NCBI RefSeq assembly: GCF_000189755.2
Contig: NZ_KI912183.1
Span: 808,257-872,256, forward strand
DNA length: 64,000 nucleotides
Direction of reading: 5' to 3'
DNA from: Desulfotomaculum nigrificans DSM 574
GTDB taxonomy: Bacteria > Bacillota > Desulfotomaculia > Desulfotomaculales > Desulfotomaculaceae
Notes under the pieces: generated by a model
Database searches by the model: none
What the model was told of the DNA's origin: nothing
Seen by the model: the letters and a program-made list of their open reading frames with translations, nothing else
Shown: positions 55,562-64,000 of the stretch, piece after piece
Layout of the letters: the number at the start of each line of letters is the position of its first letter
How positions within the stretch are numbered: the first letter of the stretch is position 1
Program-made: the position numbers and the translations under genes

Positions 55562-57496
55562 TTATTTAACACCTCCCAGGACACCGGCTGAAATGGGAGC
55601 GCCAAAGGCCATCACCACGGCGATTACTACAACAGCCATAAAGAAGACCAGGGCATAGGTTTGCAACTTACCTGTTTCAGTATAACGGAAACCGATGCCG
55701 AAAAATTTGGTAATGTTAGCCAGACCATTAACAACACCATCCACCACTTTAATATCAAAGAGATAAATCAGTTTGGCGCTACCATCAACCACCGTTCTGG
55801 TAAACCATTGATACAGCTCATCAACATAAAACTTGTTATAAGATAATTTATACAGGGAGTTATACTTCTCAGCCAAAGACCGGGCAGTTTGTTTTTCGGT
55901 ATCCTGGTAATACAACCGGTAAGCCAGCCCAATGCCGGCCAATGCCAGAACCACTGATACTCCCATCAGCCCCAGGGCAGGTTCCCCGTGGTGAACCGGT
56001 CCAAAATGAATCCATTCACCCCAGAGGTTGGCCCAGGGGGTACCAATTAAACCGCCGAAGGCAGCCAGTACCGCCAGCACCAGCAGGGGTATAGTCATAT
56101 TGGTGGGTGACTCGTGCGGGTGATTTTCTTCTTTTTCCGGACCAAAGAAGGCCAAGAAAATCATCCGCCAGATATAAAAGGCAGTCAGAAAGGCAGTAAA
56201 GGTAGCCATGAAGAATAACAAGTAACCTAAGCCAGGGTTATGCTGGGCATATTGATAGGTTACAGATAATATTTCGTCCTTGGACCAGAAACCGGAAAAG
56301 GGTGGGATACCGGCAATGGCCAAGCCGCCAATAACAAAGGTCCAGCCGGTGATGGGCATTTTTTTAATTAAGCCACCCATTTTCCATACATCTGCCTTAT
56401 CGTGTAAGGCATGGAGCACCGAACCGGCCCCCAGGAACATTAAGGCTTTAAAGAAGGCGTGGGTCCATAAATGAAACATACTGGCCGACAGACTGCCTAC
56501 TCCCAGGGCCAACATCATATAACCCAATTGGGATACCGTTGAGTAAGCTAAAATCCGTTTAATCTCTCTTTGGGTAATGGCAATGGTGGCAGCAAACAGA
56601 GCGGTAAAGGCACCGATAAATGCCACCACTTCCATAGCACCGGGGACTTCTTTAAATAGGAAAAGGGTGCGTCCCACCAGGTAAACCCCAGCCACCACCA
56701 TGGTAGCGGCGTGAATTAAAGCTGATACTGGGGTGGGACCCTCCATGGCATCAGGCAGCCACACGTGCAGGGGAAATTGACCCGATTTGCCAATGGGGCC
56801 AATGAAAACCAGTATGGCTATCAGTGTTAGCAACCCTAATGAAACACCATAATTGGCAAAGTGGGGTACCCTTTCGGCCAGTTCCACCAGGTTAAGGGTA
56901 CCAAATTTAATTTGCAGGAACAGCAGGCCCAGCAGCAGGCCAAAGTCACCGATCCTGGTAGTAATAAAAGCCTTTTTAGCTGCTTCCCGGGCCGAGATTT
57001 TGAATGTGTAAAAACCAATTAGCAGGAAGGAGCACAATCCCACCAATTCCCACATAATAAACATTTGCAATAAGTTGCTGGAGATAACCAGACCCAACAT
57101 TGAGGCGGCAAATAAGGAAAGGTAGGAAAAAAAGACCGAGTACTGGGGGTCTCCTGCCATATATCCGGTGGAATAAATTTGAATCAAGGATGCCACCAGC
57201 GATACCATAAACAGCATCATGGTGGATGTGGGATCAAGTATGACCCCTACGTTAACATTAAATCCTTCCATGCCAAACCATCTGAGGGAGTAAACCAGGG
57301 GCTTTTCAATAAACTGCGGGTTACTAAAGACCCCCAGGGCCACCGCTGTCGCTATAACAAAGGAGGATAGCATGGCAACTATGGAAACCAGGGAGCTTAA
57401 TTTAGGCCAGGGCCTGGTTAGAAACACAATAATGGTGAAGGCCAGTGCGGGCAGCAAAGGCACCAACCAGGCATGAGATAAAGCAAATTCGACCAT
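55562..57496 (-). CDS. nuoL: Complex I membrane subunit NuoL
   Basis: 644 residues, about 16 helices with a long C-terminal arm that braces the pump. Landmarks: MWELVGLCSFLLIGFY, FPLHVWLPDAMEGPTPVSAL, KRILAYSTVSQLGYMMLALG. Largest antiporter-like subunit. GGAAGGTAGG lies upstream. Confidence 0.94.
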   Translation of the reverse strand: MVEFALSHAWLVPLLPALAFTIIVFLTRPWPKLSSLVSIVAMLSSFVIATAVALGVFSNPQFIEKPLVYSLRWFGMEGFNVNVGVILDPTSTMMLFMVSLVASLIQIYSTGYMAGDPQYSVFFSYLSLFAASMLGLVISSNLLQMFIMWELVGLCSFLLIGFYTFKISAREAAKKAFITTRIGDFGLLLGLLFLQIKFGTLNLVELAERVPHFANYGVSLGLLTLIAILVFIGPIGKSGQFPLHVWLPDAMEGPTPVSALIHAATMVVAGVYLVGRTLFLFKEVPGAMEVVAFIGAFTALFAATIAITQREIKRILAYSTVSQLGYMMLALGVGSLSASMFHLWTHAFFKALMFLGAGSVLHALHDKADVWKMGGLIKKMPITGWTFVIGGLAIAGIPPFSGFWSKDEILSVTYQYAQHNPGLGYLLFFMATFTAFLTAFYIWRMIFLAFFGPEKEENHPHESPTNMTIPLLVLAVLAAFGGLIGTPWANLWGEWIHFGPVHHGEPALGLMGVSVVLALAGIGLAYRLYYQDTEKQTARSLAEKYNSLYKLSYNKFYVDELYQWFTRTVVDGSAKLIYLFDIKVVDGVVNGLANITKFFGIGFRYTETGKLQTYALVFFMAVVVIAVVMAFGAPISAGVLGGVK

Positions 57497-57525
57497 TCAT
57501 TAACACCTACCTTCCACCCCAACTC

Positions 57526-57843
57526 TTACCACTTCATCAAATCAAAATCGTCCAAGTCAACACTTCCCCGCAGACGGTAAATGGCGATGACAATGGCTAA
57601 GCCTAAACCAACTTCCGCCGCGGCAACGGTAATAACAAAAATAGCAAAGATTTGACCGATGAAGGTCTCCGGGGTAAGAAACTTATTAAAGGCCACCAGG
57701 TTAATATTGACTGCCGTAAGCATTAACTCTATGGAAATCAGCACCGCAATGGCATTTTTTTTGGATAAAGCCCCGTAGATGCCAATGACAAACAGCGCTG
57801 CACTTAAGGCCACAAAATATGATGGGTTAAGACCTGTCCCCAT
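57526..57843 (-). CDS. nuoK: Complex I membrane subunit NuoK
   Basis: 105 residues, three helices with the conserved membrane Glu residues (SIELMLTAVNINLVAF; VTVAAAEVGLGLAI). Overlaps nuoJ by 17 bases. GAAGGAGG precedes the ATG. Confidence 0.94.
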   Translation of the reverse strand: MGTGLNPSYFVALSAALFVIGIYGALSKKNAIAVLISIELMLTAVNINLVAFNKFLTPETFIGQIFAIFVITVAAAEVGLGLAIVIAIYRLRGSVDLDDFDLMKW

Positions 57844-58345
57844 GAGCTCGAACCTCCTTCACCAAAACCAGAGCACCGGTTAATGCCACTGTTAGCAAAA
57901 TGGCAGCCACTTCAAAGGGAATCATAAAGTCCCCCAACAGGATAGGCGCCAGCGCCTGCACCGTCTTTTTCGGCACCCCAGCGCCGCTGGTCACCCACTG
58001 GGCTTTGGCCGTTAGCAGTCCAATGATGATAAATAATACCCCCACCACCGGTGCGGCAATCCTGAAACGGTAATTAAACGGGTTGGAATTGCCCATCTCA
58101 TTGCGCTGTACCAACATCACACCAAAGACTACCATAATACAAACCGCTCCGGCATATACCAACACCTGCACCGCTGCCACAAAATCGGCTTCTAACATGA
58201 GAAAAACTCCAGCCGTGCCGATAAAGGTGACTATTAACCAGAGAACACTATGCACCAAGTTTTTTAATGTTACCACCAGCAAAGCAGAACCTAAAACTAC
58301 CCCACTGAGCAGAACAAAGGCAATTAGACTATAAATATTTTCCAC
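57827..58345 (-). CDS. nuoJ: Complex I membrane subunit NuoJ
   Basis: 172 residues, five helices; VYAGAVCIMVVFGVMLV carries the conserved Tyr-Ala-Gly-Ala segment in the pi-bulge helix. GTG start sharing one base with the nuoI stop (TAGTG); AAGGAGG upstream. Confidence 0.93.
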   Translation of the reverse strand: MENIYSLIAFVLLSGVVLGSALLVVTLKNLVHSVLWLIVTFIGTAGVFLMLEADFVAAVQVLVYAGAVCIMVVFGVMLVQRNEMGNSNPFNYRFRIAAPVVGVLFIIIGLLTAKAQWVTSGAGVPKKTVQALAPILLGDFMIPFEVAAILLTVALTGALVLVKEVRAHGDRS

Positions 58346-58821
58346 TAGGATGCCTCCTTACTTGGTGGATTTTCCTCTTTAGCCGCTTCGGCTTCAGCCT
58401 TAGCTGCAGCCGCCTTTTTAATCTCAGCAATTTTTTTCTCCACCTGTTCTGGTTGGACGAATTTAATTTTTATATCCGGCCGGTGATACTTAGTCAATTC
58501 AAAATCCTTGGTAAAACGAATGGCATCCTTGGGACAAGCCTCCTGGCACATACCACAAAACATACAGTACTGCTGGTCAAAATCATACCCGGTAACCACC
58601 TTTTTCTTGTCCACAGTCTCAGTGGTTAACTTAATAACCTTATTGGGGCAGGCATTGACGCACTGATTACAGGCAATACATTTGTCGTAGTCAAATTCCG
58701 GTCGACCAAAAAACCGGTCCGGAATCGGCAGCCGCTGCTCCGGATACTGCACTGTTACCGGCTTTCTAAAGAACCAGCCCAGCGTAATTTTTAAACCTTT
58801 AAGTAAACCCTCGCCAAACAT
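58345..58821 (-). CDS. nuoI: Complex I iron-sulfur subunit NuoI
   Basis: 158 residues with two [4Fe-4S] motifs, CIACNQCVNACPNKV and CMFCGMCQEACPKDA, carrying electrons from the donor side toward NuoB. The tail is an Ala/Glu/Lys-rich helix (KKAAAAKAEAEAAKEE), longer than in many homologues; with no NuoG present it might help dock the electron donor, which is inference. Confidence 0.94.
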   Translation of the reverse strand: MFGEGLLKGLKITLGWFFRKPVTVQYPEQRLPIPDRFFGRPEFDYDKCIACNQCVNACPNKVIKLTTETVDKKKVVTGYDFDQQYCMFCGMCQEACPKDAIRFTKDFELTKYHRPDIKIKFVQPEQVEKKIAEIKKAAAAKAEAEAAKEENPPSKEAS

Positions 58822-58826
58822 CTATC

Positions 58827-59876
58827 TCACCACCCCATTACTTGATACAGGTAGGTACCGATACCTGTTAAAAAGATATTGGCTATAGACAGCGGTACCA
58901 GTACCTTCCAGCCAAATTCCATCAGCTGATCAACCCTAATCCGGGGATAAGTCCAGCGGAACCACATGAAGAGGAAAATCATGATATAGACCTTAATCAA
59001 GAACCAAATCCATGAAGGAATAAAGGTTAAACCAAAGGGAGCCAGCCAGCCACCAAGGAACAGTGTAGTGGCCATCACCGAAACCAGAACCACGTTGGCA
59101 TATTCAGCCAGGAAAAACATGGCAAAGCCCATGCCACTATACTCGGTGAAGGGACCACTGATAATTTCTGATTCCCCTTCTACCAGGTCAAAGGGAGTGC
59201 GGTTAGTTTCCGCCACACCGGCTATTAAATAAATTAAGAACCCAAGGGGCTGTAAAAAGATAAACCAAACCTTTTGCTGAGCCTCAATAATTTCACTCAT
59301 ATTAAGGGTGCCGGCCAGGATGATAACACCCAAAATGGAAAGTATTAAAGGCATTTCATAACTGACCATCTGGGCCACCACCCGCATGCCACCAATCAGG
59401 GAATATTTACTATTGGAGGCCCAACCTGACATCCAAATAATCACGGTGGACAATGAAGCCACAGCCAGGAAATAGTAAACTCCGATGTTTAAGTCCAAGG
59501 CCACCATACCCTTACCAAAGGGGGCCACAGCAAATACCGCCAGGGGTGGCATAAAAATCAATATCGGTCCTAAGAGAAAAAGTTTTTTATCAGCACATCT
59601 GGGAATGATGATCTCTTTACTGATTAATTTACCGATATCAGCGGTAGTTTGTAATAATCCACAAGGCCCTACCCGGTTCGGACCAACACGGCACTGCATG
59701 TAAGCCGAAACTTTCCGCTCCATGTACACTAACCACAGGGCACTAACCAGAATATAGACCAAAATACCGCCTAATTTTAAAAACAACAGGATAAAATCGT
59801 TCGCCCCACCGGGTAGGCCAGCGGATGCCAGCCCGGACCTGATCCCGCTGGCAATATTAATAAACAGTTGCTCCAC
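58827..59876 (-). CDS. nuoH: Complex I membrane subunit NuoH
   Basis: 349 residues, eight helices; [25 protein letters not shown] and the acidic loop [20 protein letters not shown] form the quinone-chamber entrance and E-channel. GTG start with GGGGGAGTG upstream. Confidence 0.94.
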   Translation of the reverse strand: MEQLFINIASGIRSGLASAGLPGGANDFILLFLKLGGILVYILVSALWLVYMERKVSAYMQCRVGPNRVGPCGLLQTTADIGKLISKEIIIPRCADKKLFLLGPILIFMPPLAVFAVAPFGKGMVALDLNIGVYYFLAVASLSTVIIWMSGWASNSKYSLIGGMRVVAQMVSYEMPLILSILGVIILAGTLNMSEIIEAQQKVWFIFLQPLGFLIYLIAGVAETNRTPFDLVEGESEIISGPFTEYSGMGFAMFFLAEYANVVLVSVMATTLFLGGWLAPFGLTFIPSWIWFLIKVYIMIFLFMWFRWTYPRIRVDQLMEFGWKVLVPLSIANIFLTGIGTYLYQVMGW

Positions 59877-59895
59877 CCTGCCTCACTCCCCCACT

Positions 59896-60996
59896 CTAAC
59901 AGTCTACTTCACCTAAAACGATGTCAATACTGCCTAGGATGGCGATCACATCGGCAATTTTCCAACCCCGCAGCATTTCATCAAGGTAACTCAAGTTGAC
60001 AAAAGACGGGCGCCGGAAATGTACCCGGTAGGGTTTCGTGCTGCCATCACTAACCACGTAGGTTCCCATAATACCCTTGGAACTTTCAATTTCGGCATAA
60101 GCTTCACCCGCCGGCGGTTTAATAATTTTAGGTACTTTGGCCCGAATCGGACCCTCGGGTAACATATCCAGCGCCTGCCGGATAATATTGGCTGACTGCT
60201 GCATTTCTAATATCCGCACATAGTAACGATCAAAACAGTCTCCTTTAGTACCCAGTGGCACTTCAAATTCAAACCGGTCATAAACACTATAAGGCCGGGC
60301 CTTTCGTAGGTCATAATTAACTCCGGAACCCCTCAGGGTGGGTCCGGATAAGCTCATATCAATAGCTTTCTCCGGGGGTAATACCCCGACATTTTTGGTG
60401 CGGGCCTGAAATATTTCGTTGCCGGTAATTAACCCGTTGTATTCGTCGATGGCCTTTGGCAGGTAATCAATAAACTTACGGCACTTTTCCACCCAACCAT
60501 CGGGTAAATCATAGGCTACTCCCCCGATACGCATATAGCTGGGGGTTAATCTGGCCCCGCAAAGCTCCTCAAACAGGTCCAAAATATCTTCCCGGTCCCG
60601 GAAGGTGTAAATAAATCCGGTTAACCCACCAATATCAGCAGCAAAGGCGCCAGTGGCCATCATATGACTGGCGATACGGGCTAATTCACCCACAATTACC
60701 CGAATAAATTCTGCTCTTTCCGGTACCTCGATCTCCATCAGCTTCTCTACTGCATGCACATAGCCCCAGTTCATCAACATACCAGCCAAGTAATCCAGTC
60801 TATCGGTATAGGGAATAACCTGGGTATAAGTTCTTGATTCAGCTAGCTTTTCAATACCCCGGTGCAAGTAACCCGGCACCGGTACCGCCTTCACCACAGT
60901 TTCCCCGTCCAGGGTTAAAACAATGCGAAAGACCCCGTGGGTGCTGGGGTGCTGGGGACCCAGGTTTAATAGAAACTCTTCGGTTTTTATGGACAA
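59896..60996 (-). CDS. nuoD: Complex I quinone-site subunit NuoD
   Basis: 366 residues related to hydrogenase large subunits: [13 protein letters not shown] at the N terminus (quinone-site His), [10 protein letters not shown]-type region and [24 protein letters not shown] start with GAGGTGA eight bases upstream. A separate nuoC precedes it. Confidence 0.94.
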   Translation of the reverse strand: MSIKTEEFLLNLGPQHPSTHGVFRIVLTLDGETVVKAVPVPGYLHRGIEKLAESRTYTQVIPYTDRLDYLAGMLMNWGYVHAVEKLMEIEVPERAEFIRVIVGELARIASHMMATGAFAADIGGLTGFIYTFRDREDILDLFEELCGARLTPSYMRIGGVAYDLPDGWVEKCRKFIDYLPKAIDEYNGLITGNEIFQARTKNVGVLPPEKAIDMSLSGPTLRGSGVNYDLRKARPYSVYDRFEFEVPLGTKGDCFDRYYVRILEMQQSANIIRQALDMLPEGPIRAKVPKIIKPPAGEAYAEIESSKGIMGTYVVSDGSTKPYRVHFRRPSFVNLSYLDEMLRGWKIADVIAILGSIDIVLGEVDC

Positions 60997-61023
60997 GAAA
61001 AATCACCTCTTCTAGCAAGGGTT

Positions 61024-61458
61024 TTACTCCCTACCGCCTTCCCACTGGTAATCTTTGCGTAAGGGATGCCCCTCCCAATTATCATCCAGTAAGATCCTTC
61101 TTAAATCCGGGTGATTGGTAAAGGTAATCCCCAGCAGGTCGTAAATTTCCCGTTCCTGCCAAATGGCCCCGCCCCAAATAGGCACCATGGAGGGAACCTC
61201 CGGCCGGTTACGGTCTACCTTAGTTTTGACCTGGATCATATCCGGTGCACCCACCACGCTGAGGTTATAAACCATTTCAAAGTAATCCGGCGGGTAATCC
61301 ACCGCTGTAACGTTGGTCAGAAAATTATAACCGTGCTTTTCTTTTAACTCAGTCATTAATTGTGTTAATTGGTTTAATGGCACTGTAATAATTTCTCCCG
61401 ATACTTCAATATCCGGGTACTTGGCTTTCAGCTCAGTAATTGTTTCCGGCAGTGGCAT
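61024..61458 (-). CDS. nuoC: Complex I subunit NuoC
   Basis: 144 residues of the 30-kDa subunit family, with the signature EREIYDLLGITFTNHPDLRR and the final HPLRKDYQWE. Links NuoD to the peripheral arm. ATG overlaps the nuoB stop (TAATG). Confidence 0.93.
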   Translation of the reverse strand: MPLPETITELKAKYPDIEVSGEIITVPLNQLTQLMTELKEKHGYNFLTNVTAVDYPPDYFEMVYNLSVVGAPDMIQVKTKVDRNRPEVPSMVPIWGGAIWQEREIYDLLGITFTNHPDLRRILLDDNWEGHPLRKDYQWEGGRE

Positions 61459-62069
61459 TAGTGTTTCTTCACCACCTCAGGGTTAATAATTTTTTCTTTT
61501 AGTTTCAAAAAGGCATGAATCAGCGCATCAGGTCTGGGGGGACAACCAGGTAGGTACACATCCACCGGGATAAGTTTATCCACCCCGGGGACTACAGCAT
61601 AGGAATCCACAAAGGGGCCCCCGGAAATGGCACAGCTACCCATGGCTATCACATACTTTGGTTCAGCCATTTGCTCGTAAAGTCGCACTACAAAAGGGGC
61701 TGCCTTTTTGGTTACCGTACCGCAAACTATCATTACATCAGCCTGACGTGGTGATGCCCGCATAACCTCATAACCAAACCGGGATAAATCAAACCGGGCC
61801 ATATTGGCTGCCATCAACCCCTCAATGGCGCAACAGGCCAAACCGAAACCCAGGGGCCAGAGGGAATTGGCCCGGGCTAAATTAAGCAGTTTTTCCAGTG
61901 GCCCCACAGACACGGTTTTGGTTACTTCTCCGATCACAGCCGGGTCAGCACCTATCTTTTTTAACCGTCTGATGGTTTCCTCTTGCATTTCATCCACCGG
62001 AGGATTACCTACCGGTCCGCTCCCATTAATCGATGCTTCGTTCCCTTTATTTGGGTCCTTTATTTCCAC
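61458..62069 (-). CDS. nuoB: Complex I iron-sulfur subunit NuoB
   Basis: 203 residues carrying the N2 [4Fe-4S] cluster ligands ([24 protein letters not shown]). An N-terminal extension of about 50 residues precedes the conserved core. GTG at 62069 was chosen for GGAAGG at nine bases; it overlaps the nuoA stop by ten bases. Confidence 0.93.
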   Translation of the reverse strand: MEIKDPNKGNEASINGSGPVGNPPVDEMQEETIRRLKKIGADPAVIGEVTKTVSVGPLEKLLNLARANSLWPLGFGLACCAIEGLMAANMARFDLSRFGYEVMRASPRQADVMIVCGTVTKKAAPFVVRLYEQMAEPKYVIAMGSCAISGGPFVDSYAVVPGVDKLIPVDVYLPGCPPRPDALIHAFLKLKEKIINPEVVKKH

Positions 62070-62413
62070 TCTAACGCACCTTCCTTCCAGGCATACCAAA
62101 GGCCCAGTACCAGGATAAATATAAAGATGAACATCTTAATCAGACCGGCCAAACCCAAGCCCTTAAAGGTCACTGCCCAGGGATAGAGATAAATAACCTC
62201 AACATCAAAAATCACAAACATTAGTGCATAGGTAAAATACTGGTTTTTAAATTGCACCCAGGTGGGACCCTCTGTAGGTAGACCGCATTCATAAGGTTCC
62301 TCTTTAAATCTGTTTTTACTGCGAGGGTGGATTAAAAAGCTGGTTAGGATACCTCCGGCCCCAAAGAGGATACCTACCACCATAAATACCGCAACCCCTA
62401 CCCATTCCGACAT
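62060..62413 (-). CDS. nuoA: Complex I membrane subunit NuoA
   Basis: 117 residues, three helices; the loop [20 protein letters not shown] has the conserved Cys, and [16 protein letters not shown] is the family signature. ATG at 62413 has GGGAGGG upstream; an in-frame ATG further up lacks a site. First gene of the nuo operon. Confidence 0.93.
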   Translation of the reverse strand: MSEWVGVAVFMVVGILFGAGGILTSFLIHPRSKNRFKEEPYECGLPTEGPTWVQFKNQYFTYALMFVIFDVEVIYLYPWAVTFKGLGLAGLIKMFIFIFILVLGLWYAWKEGALEWK

Positions 62414-62688
62414 AAACATCCCTCCCATGTTTTTTATGATTACCAACTGTTATTAAAAGCATGTTTTGTAGCAGCTGCCTTTATTTAGTAAAAATTTTCA
62501 TCCCAGATTGCTAATGCAATAACTTCGCCAACACCTTGAGGCCATTTTCTCTTATATCTGTTCTAATTCGAAGAATTAGTGTTCCATGTTGAAACAGTCC
62601 AACAAGTCAGAAATATTTGATTGCTCCAGTTGCGAACATTTTTGGTCTGCAAATCTAATTCTAAATTACTTTAGTTTAGCCACATTTT

Positions 62689-62706
62689 CTGTGACATCTG
62701 TCACAG
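62689..62706. promoter_or_regulatory. CRP/FNR-type palindrome before nuoA
   Basis: CTGTGACATCTGTCACAG contains TGTGA-N6-TCACA, the classic CRP-family half-sites. On the minus strand a TAGAAT box lies at 62658-62663, putting the palindrome about 46 bases before the likely nuo start. A second palindrome, CTAATTC-GAA-GAATTAG, lies at 62563-62579 in the leader. Confidence 0.55.
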
Positions 62707-62727
62707 GGTGGTAAACAAACGAAACAA

Positions 62728-62764
62728 CAAAAAAGCAGACTATAGTTTCCTAATAGTCTGCTCT
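62728..62764 (-). terminator. Terminator after rnhB
   Basis: AGCAGACTAT (62734-62743) pairs with ATAGTCTGCT (62753-62762); six T follow on the minus strand. Confidence 0.85.
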
Positions 62765-62785
62765 CTTAATTAAAAAGTGAAACCA

Positions 62786-63430
62786 TTAATCAGTAAATAA
62801 AACCTGTTGTTGGGCCCTGGCAAATATCTTTCTCAAGAATGTTCGGCGATGCAAGGGCGTGGCACCTAACTTTAATAAAGCTTCGATATGAGCTTTAGTA
62901 GCATAACCTTTATGACTGGCAATGCCATAGTCCGGGTACATTTGATCCCATTCCATACACATACTGTCCCGGAATACCTTGGCTACTATGGAAGCAGCGG
63001 CAATACCATGGGAAACAGCGTCGCCGTGAATAATAGACTGTTGAGGTATATCCAGGTCTATGGACTCCGCATCAATTAAAAGGTAATCAGGGGTAACCTT
63101 ATGCCCTTCTTTACTTCTTAAGTTCATTACAGCTTGCTTCATAGCTAAACGGCTGGCCTGCCGGATGTTTATTTGATCGATCAGGTTGTTATCAACCTCG
63201 CCAATTCCCACTGCTAAAGCCTGGTCATAGATGTACCGGCACAAAGTTTCTCGTTTCTTGGGTGTAAGCTTTTTTGAATCATCTACACCTTCGATCAATA
63301 AACCCACCGGTAAAACCACTGCTGCGGCCACCACACTGCCTAATAGGGGGCCCCGGCCCACTTCATCGCAAAAGGCAACCAACTTTATACCCTGCTGCCA
63401 AAGTTTTTGTTCCAGTTCTAATGAAACCAC
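62786..63430 (-). CDS. rnhB: Ribonuclease HII
   Basis: 214 residues with the type 2 RNase H signature FCDEVGRGPLLGSVVAAAVVL (Asp-Glu pair), the third acidic residue in LIDAESIDLD and the conserved HGDAVSHGIAAASIVAKVFRD. It removes RNA or single ribonucleotides from DNA. GTG start with GAGGTAAAAAAG upstream. Next to rbgA, the usual neighbour in Firmicutes. Confidence 0.93.
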   Translation of the reverse strand: MVSLELEQKLWQQGIKLVAFCDEVGRGPLLGSVVAAAVVLPVGLLIEGVDDSKKLTPKKRETLCRYIYDQALAVGIGEVDNNLIDQINIRQASRLAMKQAVMNLRSKEGHKVTPDYLLIDAESIDLDIPQQSIIHGDAVSHGIAAASIVAKVFRDSMCMEWDQMYPDYGIASHKGYATKAHIEALLKLGATPLHRRTFLRKIFARAQQQVLFTD

Positions 63431-63455
63431 CTTTTTTACCTCTTTATTACGAAAA

Positions 63456-63490
63456 TAAAAATCCCCTAGAATAGAATTCTATTCGCGGGG
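63456..63490 (-). terminator. Terminator between rbgA and rnhB
   Basis: CCCC...GAATAGAATTCTATTC...GGGG stem (63463-63490), then ATTTTTATTTT on the minus strand. Confidence 0.75.
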
Positions 63491-63508
63491 AAAATTACCT
63501 TCTTAATT

Positions 63509-64000
63509 TTAAGGTAAATCCAAAGTGTACCGACCTAAAAGACCTTCCCTGAACTCCTTGATTATCAGTTGGGCTGCTTTTAATTCATCCACCACACCCC
63601 CGGCCATCAACAGCCCCCGGCGGGCACCTATGTCCTGTAATAAGGTGGGTATATCCGGAGCCAGGTCAGTCAGCTTATATCGTACTTTAATTTGATCAGG
63701 ATTCTTTTCTGTTAACCACTGTAAAAGTTTTAAAGCAACTTCATAGAAGTTAAATACCTGCTCTTTAATCGCTCCGGTAACAGCTAATTTAAAACCTACC
63801 TCCGGATCTTCAAATTTTGGCCATAAGATACCCGGTGTATCTAAAAGTTCCAATGAACCGGCAACTTTAATCCACTGCTGCCCCTTGGTCACCCCTGGCA
63901 AATTCCCGGTTTTGGTGGCCTTACGTCCCACCAGGCGATTAATGAAGGAGGATTTACCCACATTTGGAATACCCAGCACCATACAGCGGGTAGCCCTGGG
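63509..64000 (-). CDS. rbgA: Ribosome biogenesis GTPase RbgA (YlqF), 3' part
   Basis: The frame continues past the window edge, so the N-terminal part with the G4/G5 motifs is not seen. Visible: G1 GIPNVGKSSFINRL, G2/G3 region GVTKGQQWI and LLDTPGILWP, then the helical C-terminal RbgA domain. The circularly permuted GTPase is needed for late 50S ribosome assembly. Confidence 0.9.
   Translation of the reverse strand, partial: PRATRCMVLGIPNVGKSSFINRLVGRKATKTGNLPGVTKGQQWIKVAGSLELLDTPGILWPKFEDPEVGFKLAVTGAIKEQVFNFYEVALKLLQWLTEKNPDQIKVRYKLTDLAPDIPTLLQDIGARRGLLMAGGVVDELKAAQLIIKEFREGLLGRYTLDLP

Overview
The window looks like chromosome of an anaerobic, spore-forming member of the Firmicutes, most likely the Desulfotomaculum/Desulforamulus group of the Peptococcaceae. 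This is inferred from gene content: sporulation genes prkA-yhbH-spoVR, clostridial-type NifD/NifK, a stand-alone carbon monoxide dehydrogenase, and an 11-subunit complex I without NuoEFG. The taxon could not be checked against a database.

Layout. 0-5.5 kb: a WYL-type regulator, a CBS protein and small unknown proteins (minus strand), then a two-component sigma-54 system (plus). 5.5-12.3 kb (minus): prkA-yhbH-spoVR, a terminator, then ku-ligD. 12.4-17.7 kb: murT-gatD, a DUF456 membrane protein, a tRNA-binding-domain protein, a candidate structured small RNA, a DnaC-like ATPase and two small proteins. 17.8-21.3 kb (plus): a CooA-like CO sensor, cooS and cooC, with a palindromic operator at the class II position before cooS. 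21.5-22.4 kb: a decayed yifB fragment and a DUF523 gene.

22.5-32.8 kb (minus): nifH-nifI1-nifI2-nifD-nifK-nifE-nifN-nifB, an anfO-like gene, nifV and remnants of a [2Fe-2S] ferredoxin gene and modA. nifD lacks about 26 codons around its first two P-cluster cysteines, and nifK is frameshifted in a run of nine A. As read here the cluster could not make a standard Mo-nitrogenase unless these lesions are sequencing errors or are bypassed. 33.3-38.3 kb: an unusual one-protein amide regulator (AmiC-like sensor fused to a sigma-54 activator), divergent from amiS-amiE, which has a perfect -24/-12 promoter.

The most interesting regulatory signal is a shared RNA architecture. Two tandem leader modules before nifH and one before the amide regulator each carry a hairpin with a hexanucleotide loop (A at 1, G at 4), then a short GGC-N6-GCT hairpin that overlaps the 5' arm of an intrinsic terminator. 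This is the layout expected of ANTAR-type antitermination targets, and it would link nitrogen fixation to amide use.

38.3-48.4 kb is a scrap yard of mobile elements: two IS3-family elements with structured non-coding tails, IS3, IS21 and IS110 fragments, a broken IS1202-like element and a partial tRNA-Gly. yifB and an HTH regulator are intact within it. One IS3 element has split a CmpB-HD membrane gene, leaving a 5-bp duplication. 48.5-64 kb: a secreted transglutaminase-like protein, a DnaJ-related protein, a metallo-hydrolase, yraN, the nuoA-N operon (minus) under a CRP-like palindrome, rnhB, and the 3' part of rbgA, which runs off the window.
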